Shown: piece after piece, positions 16,785 through 24,556 of the stretch
Numbering within the stretch: the stretch's first letter is position 1
Layout: each line of letters begins with the position of its first letter
NCBI GenBank assembly: GCA_036519295.1
Contig: DATDLN010000083.1
Location: 1-44,308, forward strand
Origin: JACVRW01 sp036519295
GTDB taxonomy: Bacteria; Actinomycetota; Thermoleophilia; Solirubrobacterales; Thermoleophilaceae
DNA length: 44,308 nt
Direction of reading: 5' to 3'
Notes under the pieces: model-generated
Databases searched by the model: none
Told to the model about the DNA's origin: nothing
The model's input: only the letters and a program-made list of their open reading frames with translations
Position numbers and translations under genes: made by a program

Positions 16785-17827
16785 GCGACCGGCTTTCGCG
16801 CTCGGCGATCGAGGCCGGTGACCCCGGGAGGATGCTCGGCGACGTGCTCGCCCAGCCGCACCAGCTCGGCGACGCGCTCTGGCGCGCAGAATCGGCCGGC
16901 ATCCGGTCGAGCGACCTGCCGGGCGGCCTCGTGGTCTGCGGCATGGGCGGCTCGGCCATCGGAGGCGATCTCGCGGTCGCCGCGCTGGGAGACCGCGCCA
17001 CGCGGCCGATCGCCACGGTGCGCGGGTACGGACTGGAGTCGTGGACCTCGCCCGACAGCCTGGTGCTTTGCGCGAGCTACTCCGGCAACACCGAGGAGAC
17101 CCTGGCCTGCTTCGACGCGGCCGGCGCGGCGGGAACGCAGCGGGTGGCGCTGACCACCGGCGGCAAGCTTGCGGAGATGGCGCGGGCCGAGAACGTCCCC
17201 GTGATCGGAGCGCCGGCCGGCACGCAGCCCCGCGCCGCGGTGCTCTACATGACCGTCGGCGCGCTCGAGTGCGCCGCGCTGTGCGGCGCCGCTCCCGGCC
17301 TGCGCTCGGAGATCGACATGGCCGCGGCACTGCTCGGGAACCTGGCGGAAGAGTGGGGGCCGGACTCGGCCGAGGACTCCCAGGCCAAGGCGATCGCGCG
17401 CGACCTGCAGGGCACCGTGCCCGTCGTGCACGGGGCGGGCGCCACCGGCGCGGTCGCGCGCCGCTGGCGCACCCAGATCAACGAGAACGCCAAGGCGGCG
17501 GCCTTCTGGTCCGAGCTGCCGGAGGCGGACCACAACGAGATCTGCGCCTGGAAGCGCGGCCGGGACGCGGCGCCGCTCGTGGGCGTCTTCCTCGTCGACC
17601 CGGACCAGCACCCGCGCGTGCACAGCCGTATCGAGTTGACCGCCGCCGAGGTCGAGCGCGCCGGCGCCCCTGTGATGCGCGTCGAGGCGCGCGGGGACAG
17701 CCGCCTGGAGCGCGTTCTGTCGCTGGTCCTGCTCGGCGACCTGGTGAGCGTCTACCTCGCGGTGCTGGAGGGCGTGGACCCCACCCCGGTCGAGGCCATC
17801 GAGAGGTTCAAAGCGGCGCTCGGCTAG
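16781..17827 (+). CDS. Bifunctional phosphoglucose/phosphomannose isomerase (SIS domain)
   Basis: The 348-residue protein has two SIS folds. Motifs are VVCGMGGSAIGGDL near residue 50, CASYSGNTEETL near 105 (phosphosugar-binding serine/threonine cluster) and ELPEADHNEICAW near 248, which carries the catalytic glutamate and histidine of archaeal-type PGI/PMI enzymes. It interconverts fructose-6-phosphate with glucose-6-phosphate and mannose-6-phosphate, feeding the nucleotidyltransferase encoded just upstream. ATG overlaps the TGA of that gene. It is the last gene of the cluster and is followed by a strong hairpin. The length fits the family. Confidence 0.9.
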   Translation: MSDRLSRSAIEAGDPGRMLGDVLAQPHQLGDALWRAESAGIRSSDLPGGLVVCGMGGSAIGGDLAVAALGDRATRPIATVRGYGLESWTSPDSLVLCASYSGNTEETLACFDAAGAAGTQRVALTTGGKLAEMARAENVPVIGAPAGTQPRAAVLYMTVGALECAALCGAAPGLRSEIDMAAALLGNLAEEWGPDSAEDSQAKAIARDLQGTVPVVHGAGATGAVARRWRTQINENAKAAAFWSELPEADHNEICAWKRGRDAAPLVGVFLVDPDQHPRVHSRIELTAAEVERAGAPVMRVEARGDSRLERVLSLVLLGDLVSVYLAVLEGVDPTPVEAIERFKAALG

Positions 17828-17859
17828 GGACGCGGAGCTTGTGACTGGCTACCGGTCAG

Positions 17860-17900
17860 AACCTCCCGCGTTCGCGCCGAGGGCAGCGCGGCGGGAGGTT
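17860..17900 (+). terminator. Hairpin terminator after the tag-to-isomerase cluster
   Basis: A perfect 10-bp stem (aacctcccgc / gcgggaggtt) encloses 21 bases that hold a further 5-bp stem (cgcgc/gcgcg). It lies 32 bases after the isomerase stop and is followed by TTTCC. It may also serve the convergent STAS gene from the other side. Confidence 0.6.
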
Positions 17901-17946
17901 TCCACGCTGAGAGCCTCCCGCGCGAGCCCGACGCGTGGCGCGACGG

Positions 17947-18297
17947 CTAAGACGTCAAGGGGAGCCGGTCGGAAAGACCCGCGAGTTCGAACAGGTGTCG
18001 AAGGTGGTCACTCCCGGGTCGGATGCGAAGCTCACGGCCCGCCTCCAGCGAGCGCTCATGGGCCGAGACCAGGCAGCGCAGCCCGGTCGAGTCGAGCATG
18101 CTGACCGCCGAAAGCTCGACCACGATCGTGGCGGCGCCTGTCGCCTCGGCCGCTCGCAGAGCCTCGTCCAGGTCGCCGACGGTCGCGAGGTCGATTTCGC
18201 CGTTGGGCCGGACGACGAGACCGTCGGCGGTGCGGCGCGTCGCCACCCACAGCACGCTGTAGCTTCGAGGTGTCTCCGCGGTGCGCCGCTCCATCAT
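17947..18297 (-). CDS. STAS-domain anti-sigma factor antagonist
   Basis: The product from the chosen ATG is 116 residues and is a single STAS domain. VVRPNGEIDLATV and VVELSAVSMLDSTGLRCLV show the fold; the serine in DSTG is the site phosphorylated by the partner anti-sigma kinase in SpoIIAA/RsbV proteins. It probably frees an alternative sigma factor by partner switching in the cytoplasm. No kinase or sigma gene is adjacent. The start at MMERRT was chosen because the fold begins soon after it; a longer frame reaches 18408 but adds residues with no domain character, and a GTG at 18330 is another option. It is divergent from the MerR gene. Confidence 0.85.
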   Translation of the reverse strand: MMERRTAETPRSYSVLWVATRRTADGLVVRPNGEIDLATVGDLDEALRAAEATGAATIVVELSAVSMLDSTGLRCLVSAHERSLEAGRELRIRPGSDHLRHLFELAGLSDRLPLTS

Positions 18298-18327
18298 GCT
18301 TTCGGTACCCAGCGTCGCCTCATGCGA

Positions 18328-18344
18328 CACGGCCTTAGGCCGTG
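18328..18344. promoter_or_regulatory. Perfect palindrome between STAS and MerR genes
   Basis: The arms cacggcc and ggccgtg are perfect inverted copies around a 3-base centre. It lies between two divergent genes, 31 bases upstream of the STAS start and 45 bases before the MerR start. It could be an operator or a hairpin in the STAS leader; the sequence does not decide. Confidence 0.35.
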
Positions 18345-18351
18345 GGCCCCA

Positions 18352-18377
18352 AACCTTGACACAAGCGTGGTAAGGTT
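18352..18377 (+). promoter_or_regulatory. 26-bp dyad, candidate MerR operator/promoter
   Basis: AACCTT and AAGGTT arms are perfect inverted copies, and an inner CAC/GTG pair is symmetric about the same centre. The left arm overlaps TTGACA (18356-18361), a consensus -35; TAAGGT at 18371 fits a TANNNT -10, but the 9-base spacing between the two is far too short for both to be used together. The dyad ends 11 bases before the MerR ATG. Autoregulation by MerR is inference. Confidence 0.5.
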
Positions 18378-18388
18378 GGGCGCATCGC

Positions 18389-18768
18389 ATGGAGGGGCTG
18401 ACGATCAACGAGGCCGCGGAGACGACCGGCTGGTCGCCTCGAATGCTGCGCTACATCGAGAGCGCCGGCCTGATCGAGCTGCCCCGCACCGAGTCGGGCT
18501 ACCGCATATTCGGCCCCGGCGAGCTGCAGCGTCTCCGCACCCTGCGTGAGCTGCTCGCCAGGTTCGACTGCGCGCTGTCCGACGTCGCCTTCGCAAAGCG
18601 CCTGGCCTCGGATCCGGACCTCCGGGAGGCCCTCGAGCGTTGGTACGAGGAGCGGCCGCAGCTGCCGGAGGGCGTTCCCTCCGACGACTGGCTGAGATGG
18701 GAGCAGGAGAAGCACCAGCGACTGCTCCAACCCGATACGCCCCCGAGACTCACGGAGACCACTGCCGC

Positions 18769-18772
<4 letters not shown>
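18389..18772 (+). CDS. MerR family transcriptional regulator, coupled to ahcY
   Basis: The 127-residue protein has a typical MerR winged helix-turn-helix in its first 70 residues: LTINEAAETTGWSPRMLRYI, then GLIELPRTESGYRIF. The rest is a short helical region (LRTLRELLARFDCALSDVAF) and a charged tail with no cysteine cluster, so a metal sensor is unlikely. Its TGA overlaps the ahcY ATG (ATGA), so the regulator and adenosylhomocysteinase are made from one message. A 26-bp dyad sits just upstream. The likely job is control of this operon in response to a methyl-cycle metabolite; that is inference from context. Confidence 0.88.
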
Positions 18773-20193
<1,421 letters not shown>

Positions 20194-20260
20194 GTCGGAC
20201 ATCGCCGACCCGTCGCTTGCCCCGCGGGGGCGGGCGCGGGTCGAATGGGCGGAGGGCCAG

Positions 20261-21430
20261 ATGCCGGTCCTCCGCTCGATCCGCGAGCGGTTCACCGATC
20301 AGAGGCCGCTCGACGGCTTGAAGGTCGCCGCCTGTCTGCACGTGACCGCCGAGACCGCGAATCTGATGCAGGCGCTGACAGCCGGCGGCGCCGAGGCAGC
20401 GCTCTGCTCCGCAAACCCGTTGACCACCCAGGACGAGGTGGCTGCCAGCCTCCTGGAGACGGGGGTGGCGGTTCAGGCCAAGCGCGGTGAGGACATCGAG
20501 ACCTACGTCCGGCACGTCCACTCGCTCGCCGACTGGGAACCGCATATCACCCTGGACGACGGCGCCGATCTTCTGATGCTGATCCACGAGCGCGGACAGG
20601 ACGTCCGTGGGGGAGCCGAGGAGACGACCACCGGCCTGCTGCGGCTGCGGCGGCTCGAGCAGGAAGGGCGCCTCGCGTGTCCCGTGATCGCGGTCAACGA
20701 GTCGCGCACCGAGCGCACCTTCAACGACCGCTACGGGACCGGCCAATCGGCGCTCGACGGCGTCCTGCGGGCGACCAACCTGATGCTGGCGGGGCACACG
20801 CTGGTGCTGTTCGGATACGGCGCCACCGGCAAGGGGATCGCCCAGCGGGCCCGCGGCGCGGGGGCGGCAGTGATCGTCTGCGAGGTCGACCCGTTGCGCG
20901 CGCTCGAGGCTCGCATGGACGGCTACGAGGTCATGCCCGCGCTCGAGGCCGCCGAGCGCGGCGACCTGTTCGTGACCGTCACCGGCTCCCGCGCCGTGCT
21001 CCGGCGCGAGCACATGGAGCGGATGAAGGACGGCGCCGTTCTCGCCAACGCCGGCCACTTCGACGTGGAGATCGACCTGGCGGACCTGCGCGAGCTGGCC
21101 GAAGGCCGCGTCCGCGAGGTTCTGCCCCTCGTCGAGCAGTACGACGTCGGCGGCCGGCGCCTGAACCTGCTGGCGAGCGGGCGGGTCGTGAACCTGGCCG
21201 CCGGCGAGGGACATCCCGCCTCGGTCATGGACATGAGCTTCGCCAATCTCGCGCTCGCGGTGGAGCACCTGGCCCTGCACGCCGATGAGCTCGAGCGGCG
21301 CGTGCTGGACGTGCCCAAGGAAATCGACGAGGAGATCGCGCGGCTGAAGCTCGAGTCGCTGGGGGTGGAGATCGACGCGCTGACACCCGATCAGCGCGAG
21401 TACCTCAGCTCCTGGGGCGCGACGTCCTGA
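20261..21430 (+). CDS. Short-form adenosylhomocysteinase-like protein with altered catalytic residues
   Basis: The 389-residue protein aligns with the short archaeal/Thermotoga type of adenosylhomocysteinase. His27, Asp100, the EETTTG motif, the NAD motif FGYGATGKG, NAGHFDVEID and EGHPASVMDMSF are kept. At the active-site strand it reads NESRTERTFNDRYGTG, so the catalytic lysine is Glu151 and the following Asp-Asn pair is Asn155-Asp156. It also lacks the long-form cysteine. The enzyme may be inactive, regulatory or changed in substrate. The ATG has a GGAGG 6 bases upstream, but in-frame codons before it (DPSLAPRGRARVEWAEGQ) match the usual family N-terminus and have no ATG, GTG or TTG, so the true start is uncertain. 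Confidence 0.88.
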   Translation: MPVLRSIRERFTDQRPLDGLKVAACLHVTAETANLMQALTAGGAEAALCSANPLTTQDEVAASLLETGVAVQAKRGEDIETYVRHVHSLADWEPHITLDDGADLLMLIHERGQDVRGGAEETTTGLLRLRRLEQEGRLACPVIAVNESRTERTFNDRYGTGQSALDGVLRATNLMLAGHTLVLFGYGATGKGIAQRARGAGAAVIVCEVDPLRALEARMDGYEVMPALEAAERGDLFVTVTGSRAVLRREHMERMKDGAVLANAGHFDVEIDLADLRELAEGRVREVLPLVEQYDVGGRRLNLLASGRVVNLAAGEGHPASVMDMSFANLALAVEHLALHADELERRVLDVPKEIDEEIARLKLESLGVEIDALTPDQREYLSSWGATS

Positions 21431-21435
21431 AAGCG

Positions 21436-21466
21436 CTGGACCCGGCCGTGGTGCGGCCGGGTCCAG
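21436..21466 (+). terminator. Strong hairpin terminator after the ahcY cassette
   Basis: A perfect 13-bp stem (ctggacccggccg / cggccgggtccag) with a 5-base loop starts 5 bases after the stop codon. It has no T-run, like many actinobacterial terminators. It also lies just past the 3' end of the convergent small gene. Confidence 0.65.
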
Positions 21467-21487
21467 GTTGGAGCCGGACTGTCGGGA

Positions 21488-21775
21488 TCAGGCCGCGCGA
21501 GGGAGGAGGCGCAGCCGCCGCGCCGGCTCGGCGAGCTCGCGGCGCATCCGCGCGGCGCGGAAGTGGAGCAGCTCCACGAGGTCGCCCGAGGGCCGGAACG
21601 GATCGGCGATCGCCGCGCCGCTGTCGACCTCGACCGCGGCCCAGAGCTCGCCGTCGACTTCGGCCAGCAGCAGCTCCCCTGTCGGCGGCGAAGCGCTGTC
21701 GAGGGCCGCGAGGCGCGCGACGGCGGTCGCGTCGTCGGCTGAAGCGCGGCGGATGGTGAAGGTGGTGTCGGTCAT
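21488..21775 (-). CDS. Small protein of unknown function (GNAT N-terminus-like)
   Basis: The 95-residue product starts MTDTTFTIRRASADDATAVA and continues with LLLAEVDGELWAAVEV. This resembles the first strands of a GNAT acetyltransferase, but the acetyl-CoA loop (RxxGxG/A) is absent, so it cannot be a complete enzyme. The tail is arginine-rich (RMRRELAEPARRLRLLPRAA). Similar short proteins are familiar to me from actinobacterial genomes as hypothetical proteins. The ATG was chosen because GGGGGAC lies just upstream and the fold begins there. It is divergent from a LysR gene, which often regulates such a neighbour. Function unknown. Confidence 0.65.
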   Translation of the reverse strand: MTDTTFTIRRASADDATAVARLAALDSASPPTGELLLAEVDGELWAAVEVDSGAAIADPFRPSGDLVELLHFRAARMRRELAEPARRLRLLPRAA

Positions 21776-21841
21776 GGCTGTCCCCCGAATCGTTTGATCT
21801 CTCTCGAAAGATGATGGCGGAGGCGAGGCATAAGGGCAAAT

Positions 21842-21862
21842 TCGAAGTTCTGCTGCCTTCGA
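21842..21862. promoter_or_regulatory. Inverted repeat, candidate LysR operator
   Basis: The arms tcgaag and cttcga are perfect inverted copies separated by 9 bases. The site lies 12 bases before the LysR ATG and directly before its candidate -10 hexamer, and between two divergent genes, the usual place for a LysR binding site. The assignment is by position and symmetry only. Confidence 0.45.
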
Positions 21863-21868
21863 TAAGCT
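21863..21868 (+). promoter_or_regulatory. Candidate -10 element (TAAGCT), leaderless LysR gene
   Basis: TAAGCT ends 6 bases before the ATG, placing the transcript start at the start codon. There is no Shine-Dalgarno before the ATG, which fits a leaderless message. Confidence 0.45.
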
Positions 21869-21874
21869 CGGGTT

Positions 21875-22822
21875 ATGTTCGACGTGAAGCAGCTGAGGGT
21901 GCTCAGGGCGGTCGCGGAGCACGGCTCGTTCTCCGCGGCGGCCGACGCTCTCTCGTACACGCAGCCGGCCGTCTCGCAGCAGATCGCCGCACTCGAGCGG
22001 CGCGCCGGCACCACGCTGGTCGACAGGGGCAGCCGCGGCGTGCGCCTCACCGACGCCGGCCGTGCGCTGGTCGATCATGCCGACGCGGTCCTCGCGCGCC
22101 TGGCCGCCGCGGAGGCGGAGCTGGAGGCGATCGCGGGGGTGCGCGGCGGGCGTGTCCGCGTGTCCGCCTTTCCGACCGCGGCGGCTTCGATCCTCCCGTC
22201 CGCGGTTGCGCTCTTCAGCGAGCGCCACCCCGAGGTCGACCTCTCGTTCATTCAGGCAGAGCCGCAGGAGGCGGCGACGATGCTGCGTGCCGCCGAGCTG
22301 GAGGTGGCGGTGGTGTTCGAGTACCGAAACCTGTCCCAGCCGGAGTTCGACCGTCTGTACGAGGGTGTCGAGCTCCAGGATCTGCTCGACGATCCGATGT
22401 ACCTTGCCCTCCCTCGTCACCATCCCCTCGCGCGCAAGCAGCGCCTGCGCCTGGAGGATCTGGCCGAGCAGACCTGGATCCAGGACGACACCGGCGGCGA
22501 GTGCGGGCGCCTGCACGAGGCCGCCTGCAGGTCGGCCGGGTTCGAGCCGCGAAGCCTCGGCTTCCAGTCGGACGACTACAACGTGGTGCAGGGCCTGATC
22601 GCGGCCGGCGTGGGCGTCGCGCTGCTTCCCGCCCTCGCCCTGACCAACGTCCGTGACGACATCGTCGTCCGCTCGCTCGGCCGCCAGGCGCCGTCGCGTC
22701 GCGTGGCCGCCGCCACGCTCGCCGGCCGATTCCTCTCCCCCGCGACGGAGGCCATGCTCGCCATCCTGGAAGAGGTAGCCGGCCGGTTCGAGCTGCCCGC
22801 GGGCGCCGCGGTCGCCGCCTGA
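21875..22822 (+). CDS. LysR family transcriptional regulator
   Basis: The 315-residue protein has the LysR helix-turn-helix at residues 4-63 (LRVLRAVAEHGSFSAAADAL, QPAVSQQIAALE) and a two-lobe substrate-binding domain from about 90 to 295, with GRVRVSAFPTAAASILP at the start of the first lobe and AAGVGVALLPALAL in the second. It binds DNA in the cytoplasm and responds to a small effector that is not predictable here. The first residues MFDVKQL mark a secure start. A divergent small gene and an inverted repeat just upstream suggest local control and autoregulation. Confidence 0.93.
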   Translation: MFDVKQLRVLRAVAEHGSFSAAADALSYTQPAVSQQIAALERRAGTTLVDRGSRGVRLTDAGRALVDHADAVLARLAAAEAELEAIAGVRGGRVRVSAFPTAAASILPSAVALFSERHPEVDLSFIQAEPQEAATMLRAAELEVAVVFEYRNLSQPEFDRLYEGVELQDLLDDPMYLALPRHHPLARKQRLRLEDLAEQTWIQDDTGGECGRLHEAACRSAGFEPRSLGFQSDDYNVVQGLIAAGVGVALLPALALTNVRDDIVVRSLGRQAPSRRVAAATLAGRFLSPATEAMLAILEEVAGRFELPAGAAVAA

Positions 22823-22865
22823 GCTCGCCCGGACCTCTCGCGCGCGCGAGCACGTACTAGGGAGC

Positions 22866-23957
22866 ATGAACGCTCCCGCCCGGCTCCTGCTCGCACTCGC
22901 CGTCATGCTCGCCGCGACCGCGGCGGCACCCTCCGCGGCCGCGGCCGCCGGCCTGCCGGCGGGTGTCGACGCCGCCCCCGTGTCGGCTCCGGGCGGGAGC
23001 GTCGAGTACCTGACGAGGCGTGCGGACCGCGCGCGGCGCGCCACGATCGTCATCGCGCGCGAGCGCGCCGGCGAGCGGATCCTGGGGAAGCTCCGGCTAC
23101 GGGGCACCTTCAGCGTTCCGGCGGTCGCCTACGACGCCTCGGCCGGCGGGCTCTCGGCCGACGGGCGCACCCTCGTGCTGATTCACGCGCGCCGCAGCTT
23201 CCCGCGGACCAGCACGACCTTTGTGTTGCTCGACGCGCGGCGCCTCCGCGTCCGCCGCGTGCTGAGGCTCCGGGGCGATTTCAGCTTCGACGCGATCTCC
23301 CCACACGGCGGGCTGATGTACCTGATCCAGTACGTGTCGCGCCGCAACCCGAACCGCTACGCCGTGCGCGCCTACGACCTGCGAACGCGCCGCCTCCTGC
23401 CCGAGCCGGTGGTGGACCCCCGCGAGGAGTCGGAGCCGATGAACGGCCTCCCGGTCACCCGCGCGACGAGCCCCGACGGGCGCTGGGCCTACACGCTCTA
23501 CGACGCCGCGGAGCATCCGTTCATACACGCGCTCGACACCGAGCGTCGCCGGGCGGTCTGCATCGACCTCCTCTCGCTCGCCGGGCGGAGGGGCGGGCTC
23601 TGGGGCCTCCGCCTCGAGGTCGATCCGCCCGCAGGAACGCCGCTGACGGTCGAGTCCGGGAGCCGGGTGCTGGCGAGCGTCGACACGCGGACGTGGCGTG
23701 TCAACGAGCCTGGCGCACGACGCCCGGCGGCCCGCCGGTCGGCGGCCACCGACGAGGCCACGCCCTGGCTGCTCGCGGGCGCGGTCGGGGCGGCGGTCTT
23801 GCTGCTCGCCGCCGGACTCGGCAGCCGACGGCGCCGCCGGCGGTCGAGTGGAAAGGGCGGGCCGGAGCACCCCGACCCGAAGGGACCATGGCCCGGCTCG
23901 TCCCGATCCCGGGCACGGGCACGCCGGCGAAGGCTCACTCGCACTGAAGCGCCCTGA
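22866..23957 (+). CDS. Membrane-anchored secreted protein, beta-propeller-like
   Basis: The 363-residue protein has a signal peptide (about residues 1-28, ending AAAAAG), an extracellular domain with repeated strand motifs such as LRLRGTFSVPAVAYD and LRLRGDFSFDAISP, LSADGRTLVL and TSPDGRWAYT, which are typical of beta-propeller blades, and one helix near the C-terminus (LLAGAVGAAVLLLAAGL) followed by an arginine-rich stop-transfer tail. The N-terminus is therefore outside and the protein is anchored at its C-terminus. I do not recognise a named family. It stands alone between the LysR gene and a convergent GNAT gene. Confidence 0.7.
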   Translation: MNAPARLLLALAVMLAATAAAPSAAAAAGLPAGVDAAPVSAPGGSVEYLTRRADRARRATIVIARERAGERILGKLRLRGTFSVPAVAYDASAGGLSADGRTLVLIHARRSFPRTSTTFVLLDARRLRVRRVLRLRGDFSFDAISPHGGLMYLIQYVSRRNPNRYAVRAYDLRTRRLLPEPVVDPREESEPMNGLPVTRATSPDGRWAYTLYDAAEHPFIHALDTERRRAVCIDLLSLAGRRGGLWGLRLEVDPPAGTPLTVESGSRVLASVDTRTWRVNEPGARRPAARRSAATDEATPWLLAGAVGAAVLLLAAGLGSRRRRRRSSGKGGPEHPDPKGPWPGSSRSRARARRRRLTRTEAP

Positions 23958-23995
23958 GCAATTCGAGCCGTGACGCTCGACGGGTCGGGTCGATT

Positions 23996-24013
23996 GCGGG
24001 GAGCACGCCCCGC
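23996..24013. terminator. Possible terminator hairpin between convergent genes
   Basis: gcgggg and ccccgc form a 6-bp GC stem with a 6-base loop, 38 bases after the stop of the anchored protein and 37 bases past the end of the convergent GNAT gene. The stem is short and no T-run follows. Confidence 0.35.
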
Positions 24014-24050
24014 CCTGCCGCCACGACGCTAGGCAGGCTGTGGTGCCGGC

Positions 24051-24524
24051 CTACGAGTCCGGGCTGGTGGCGCCGGGCGAGACCGTGAGCGAATAGTCGA
24101 GCCAGCGCTCGTCGCGCTCCGCTCCGATGCGGTCATAGAGGCGCTGGGCGCGGTGGTTGTCATGCGCCGTCGTCCAGTCGAGCGACGTGATGCCGCGCTC
24201 GCGGCACCGCTCTGCGCAGGCGGCGATCAGCGCCTCCGCGGTGCCGGTGCCACGCGCGTTCTCGGCCACGAAGAGGTCGTTCATCACGCCGAGGCGGGAG
24301 GCGCTGAGCGTGGTCCAGGTCCAGAAGATCGTGGCGAAGCCGGTCGCCCGGCCGTCCTCGTCGCGGGCGATCAGCTGCGTGCCCTCGCGATCCGGGTCGG
24401 CGATCAGCGCTCGCGACATGGCCAGCAGGTCCTCGTCCGACGGATCGACTTCGTAGAAGTCGCAGTAGGCCCGCATGAGCGGGAGGAGCTCGGGGAGGTC
24501 CGCCTTGGTGACCGTCGCAATCAC
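24051..24524 (-). CDS. GNAT family N-acetyltransferase
   Basis: The 157-residue protein has the full GNAT fold: an N-terminal strand/helix (ATVTKADLPELLPLMRAYCD), a central strand with LGVMNDLFV, the acetyl-CoA pyrophosphate loop ARGTGTAEAL (RxxGxG/A type) and the SLDWTTAHDNHRAQRLYDRIG segment typical of motif B. It acetylates an amine whose identity cannot be told. The GTG start is preceded by TAGCGT at 7 bases on the minus strand and has no Shine-Dalgarno, so a leaderless message is likely. It is back to back with the UDP-glucose pyrophosphorylase gene, with only 32 bases between start codons. Confidence 0.9.
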   Translation of the reverse strand: MIATVTKADLPELLPLMRAYCDFYEVDPSDEDLLAMSRALIADPDREGTQLIARDEDGRATGFATIFWTWTTLSASRLGVMNDLFVAENARGTGTAEALIAACAERCRERGITSLDWTTAHDNHRAQRLYDRIGAERDERWLDYSLTVSPGATSPDS

Positions 24525-24531
24525 GCGGCGG

Positions 24532-24537
24532 ACGCTA
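24532..24537 (-). promoter_or_regulatory. Candidate -10 element (TAGCGT) of the GNAT gene
   Basis: On the minus strand TAGCGT ends 7 bases before the GTG start. It and the -10 of the divergent gene share a 32-base gap, so each -35 must lie within the other's promoter or gene. Confidence 0.45.
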
Positions 24538-24543
24538 CACGCA

Positions 24544-24549
24544 TAGGAT
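24544..24549 (+). promoter_or_regulatory. Candidate -10 element (TAGGAT) of the UDP-glucose pyrophosphorylase gene
   Basis: TAGGAT ends 7 bases before the GTG start, so the message is probably leaderless. No Shine-Dalgarno is visible. Confidence 0.45.
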
Positions 24550-24556
24550 CGAGCCG

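Noticed and set aside
18298..18388. SAM or SAH riboswitch in front of the MerR-ahcY operon
   Set aside because: The gap is only 91 bases, the -10/-35 candidates take much of it, and no aptamer-like set of helices was recognised.
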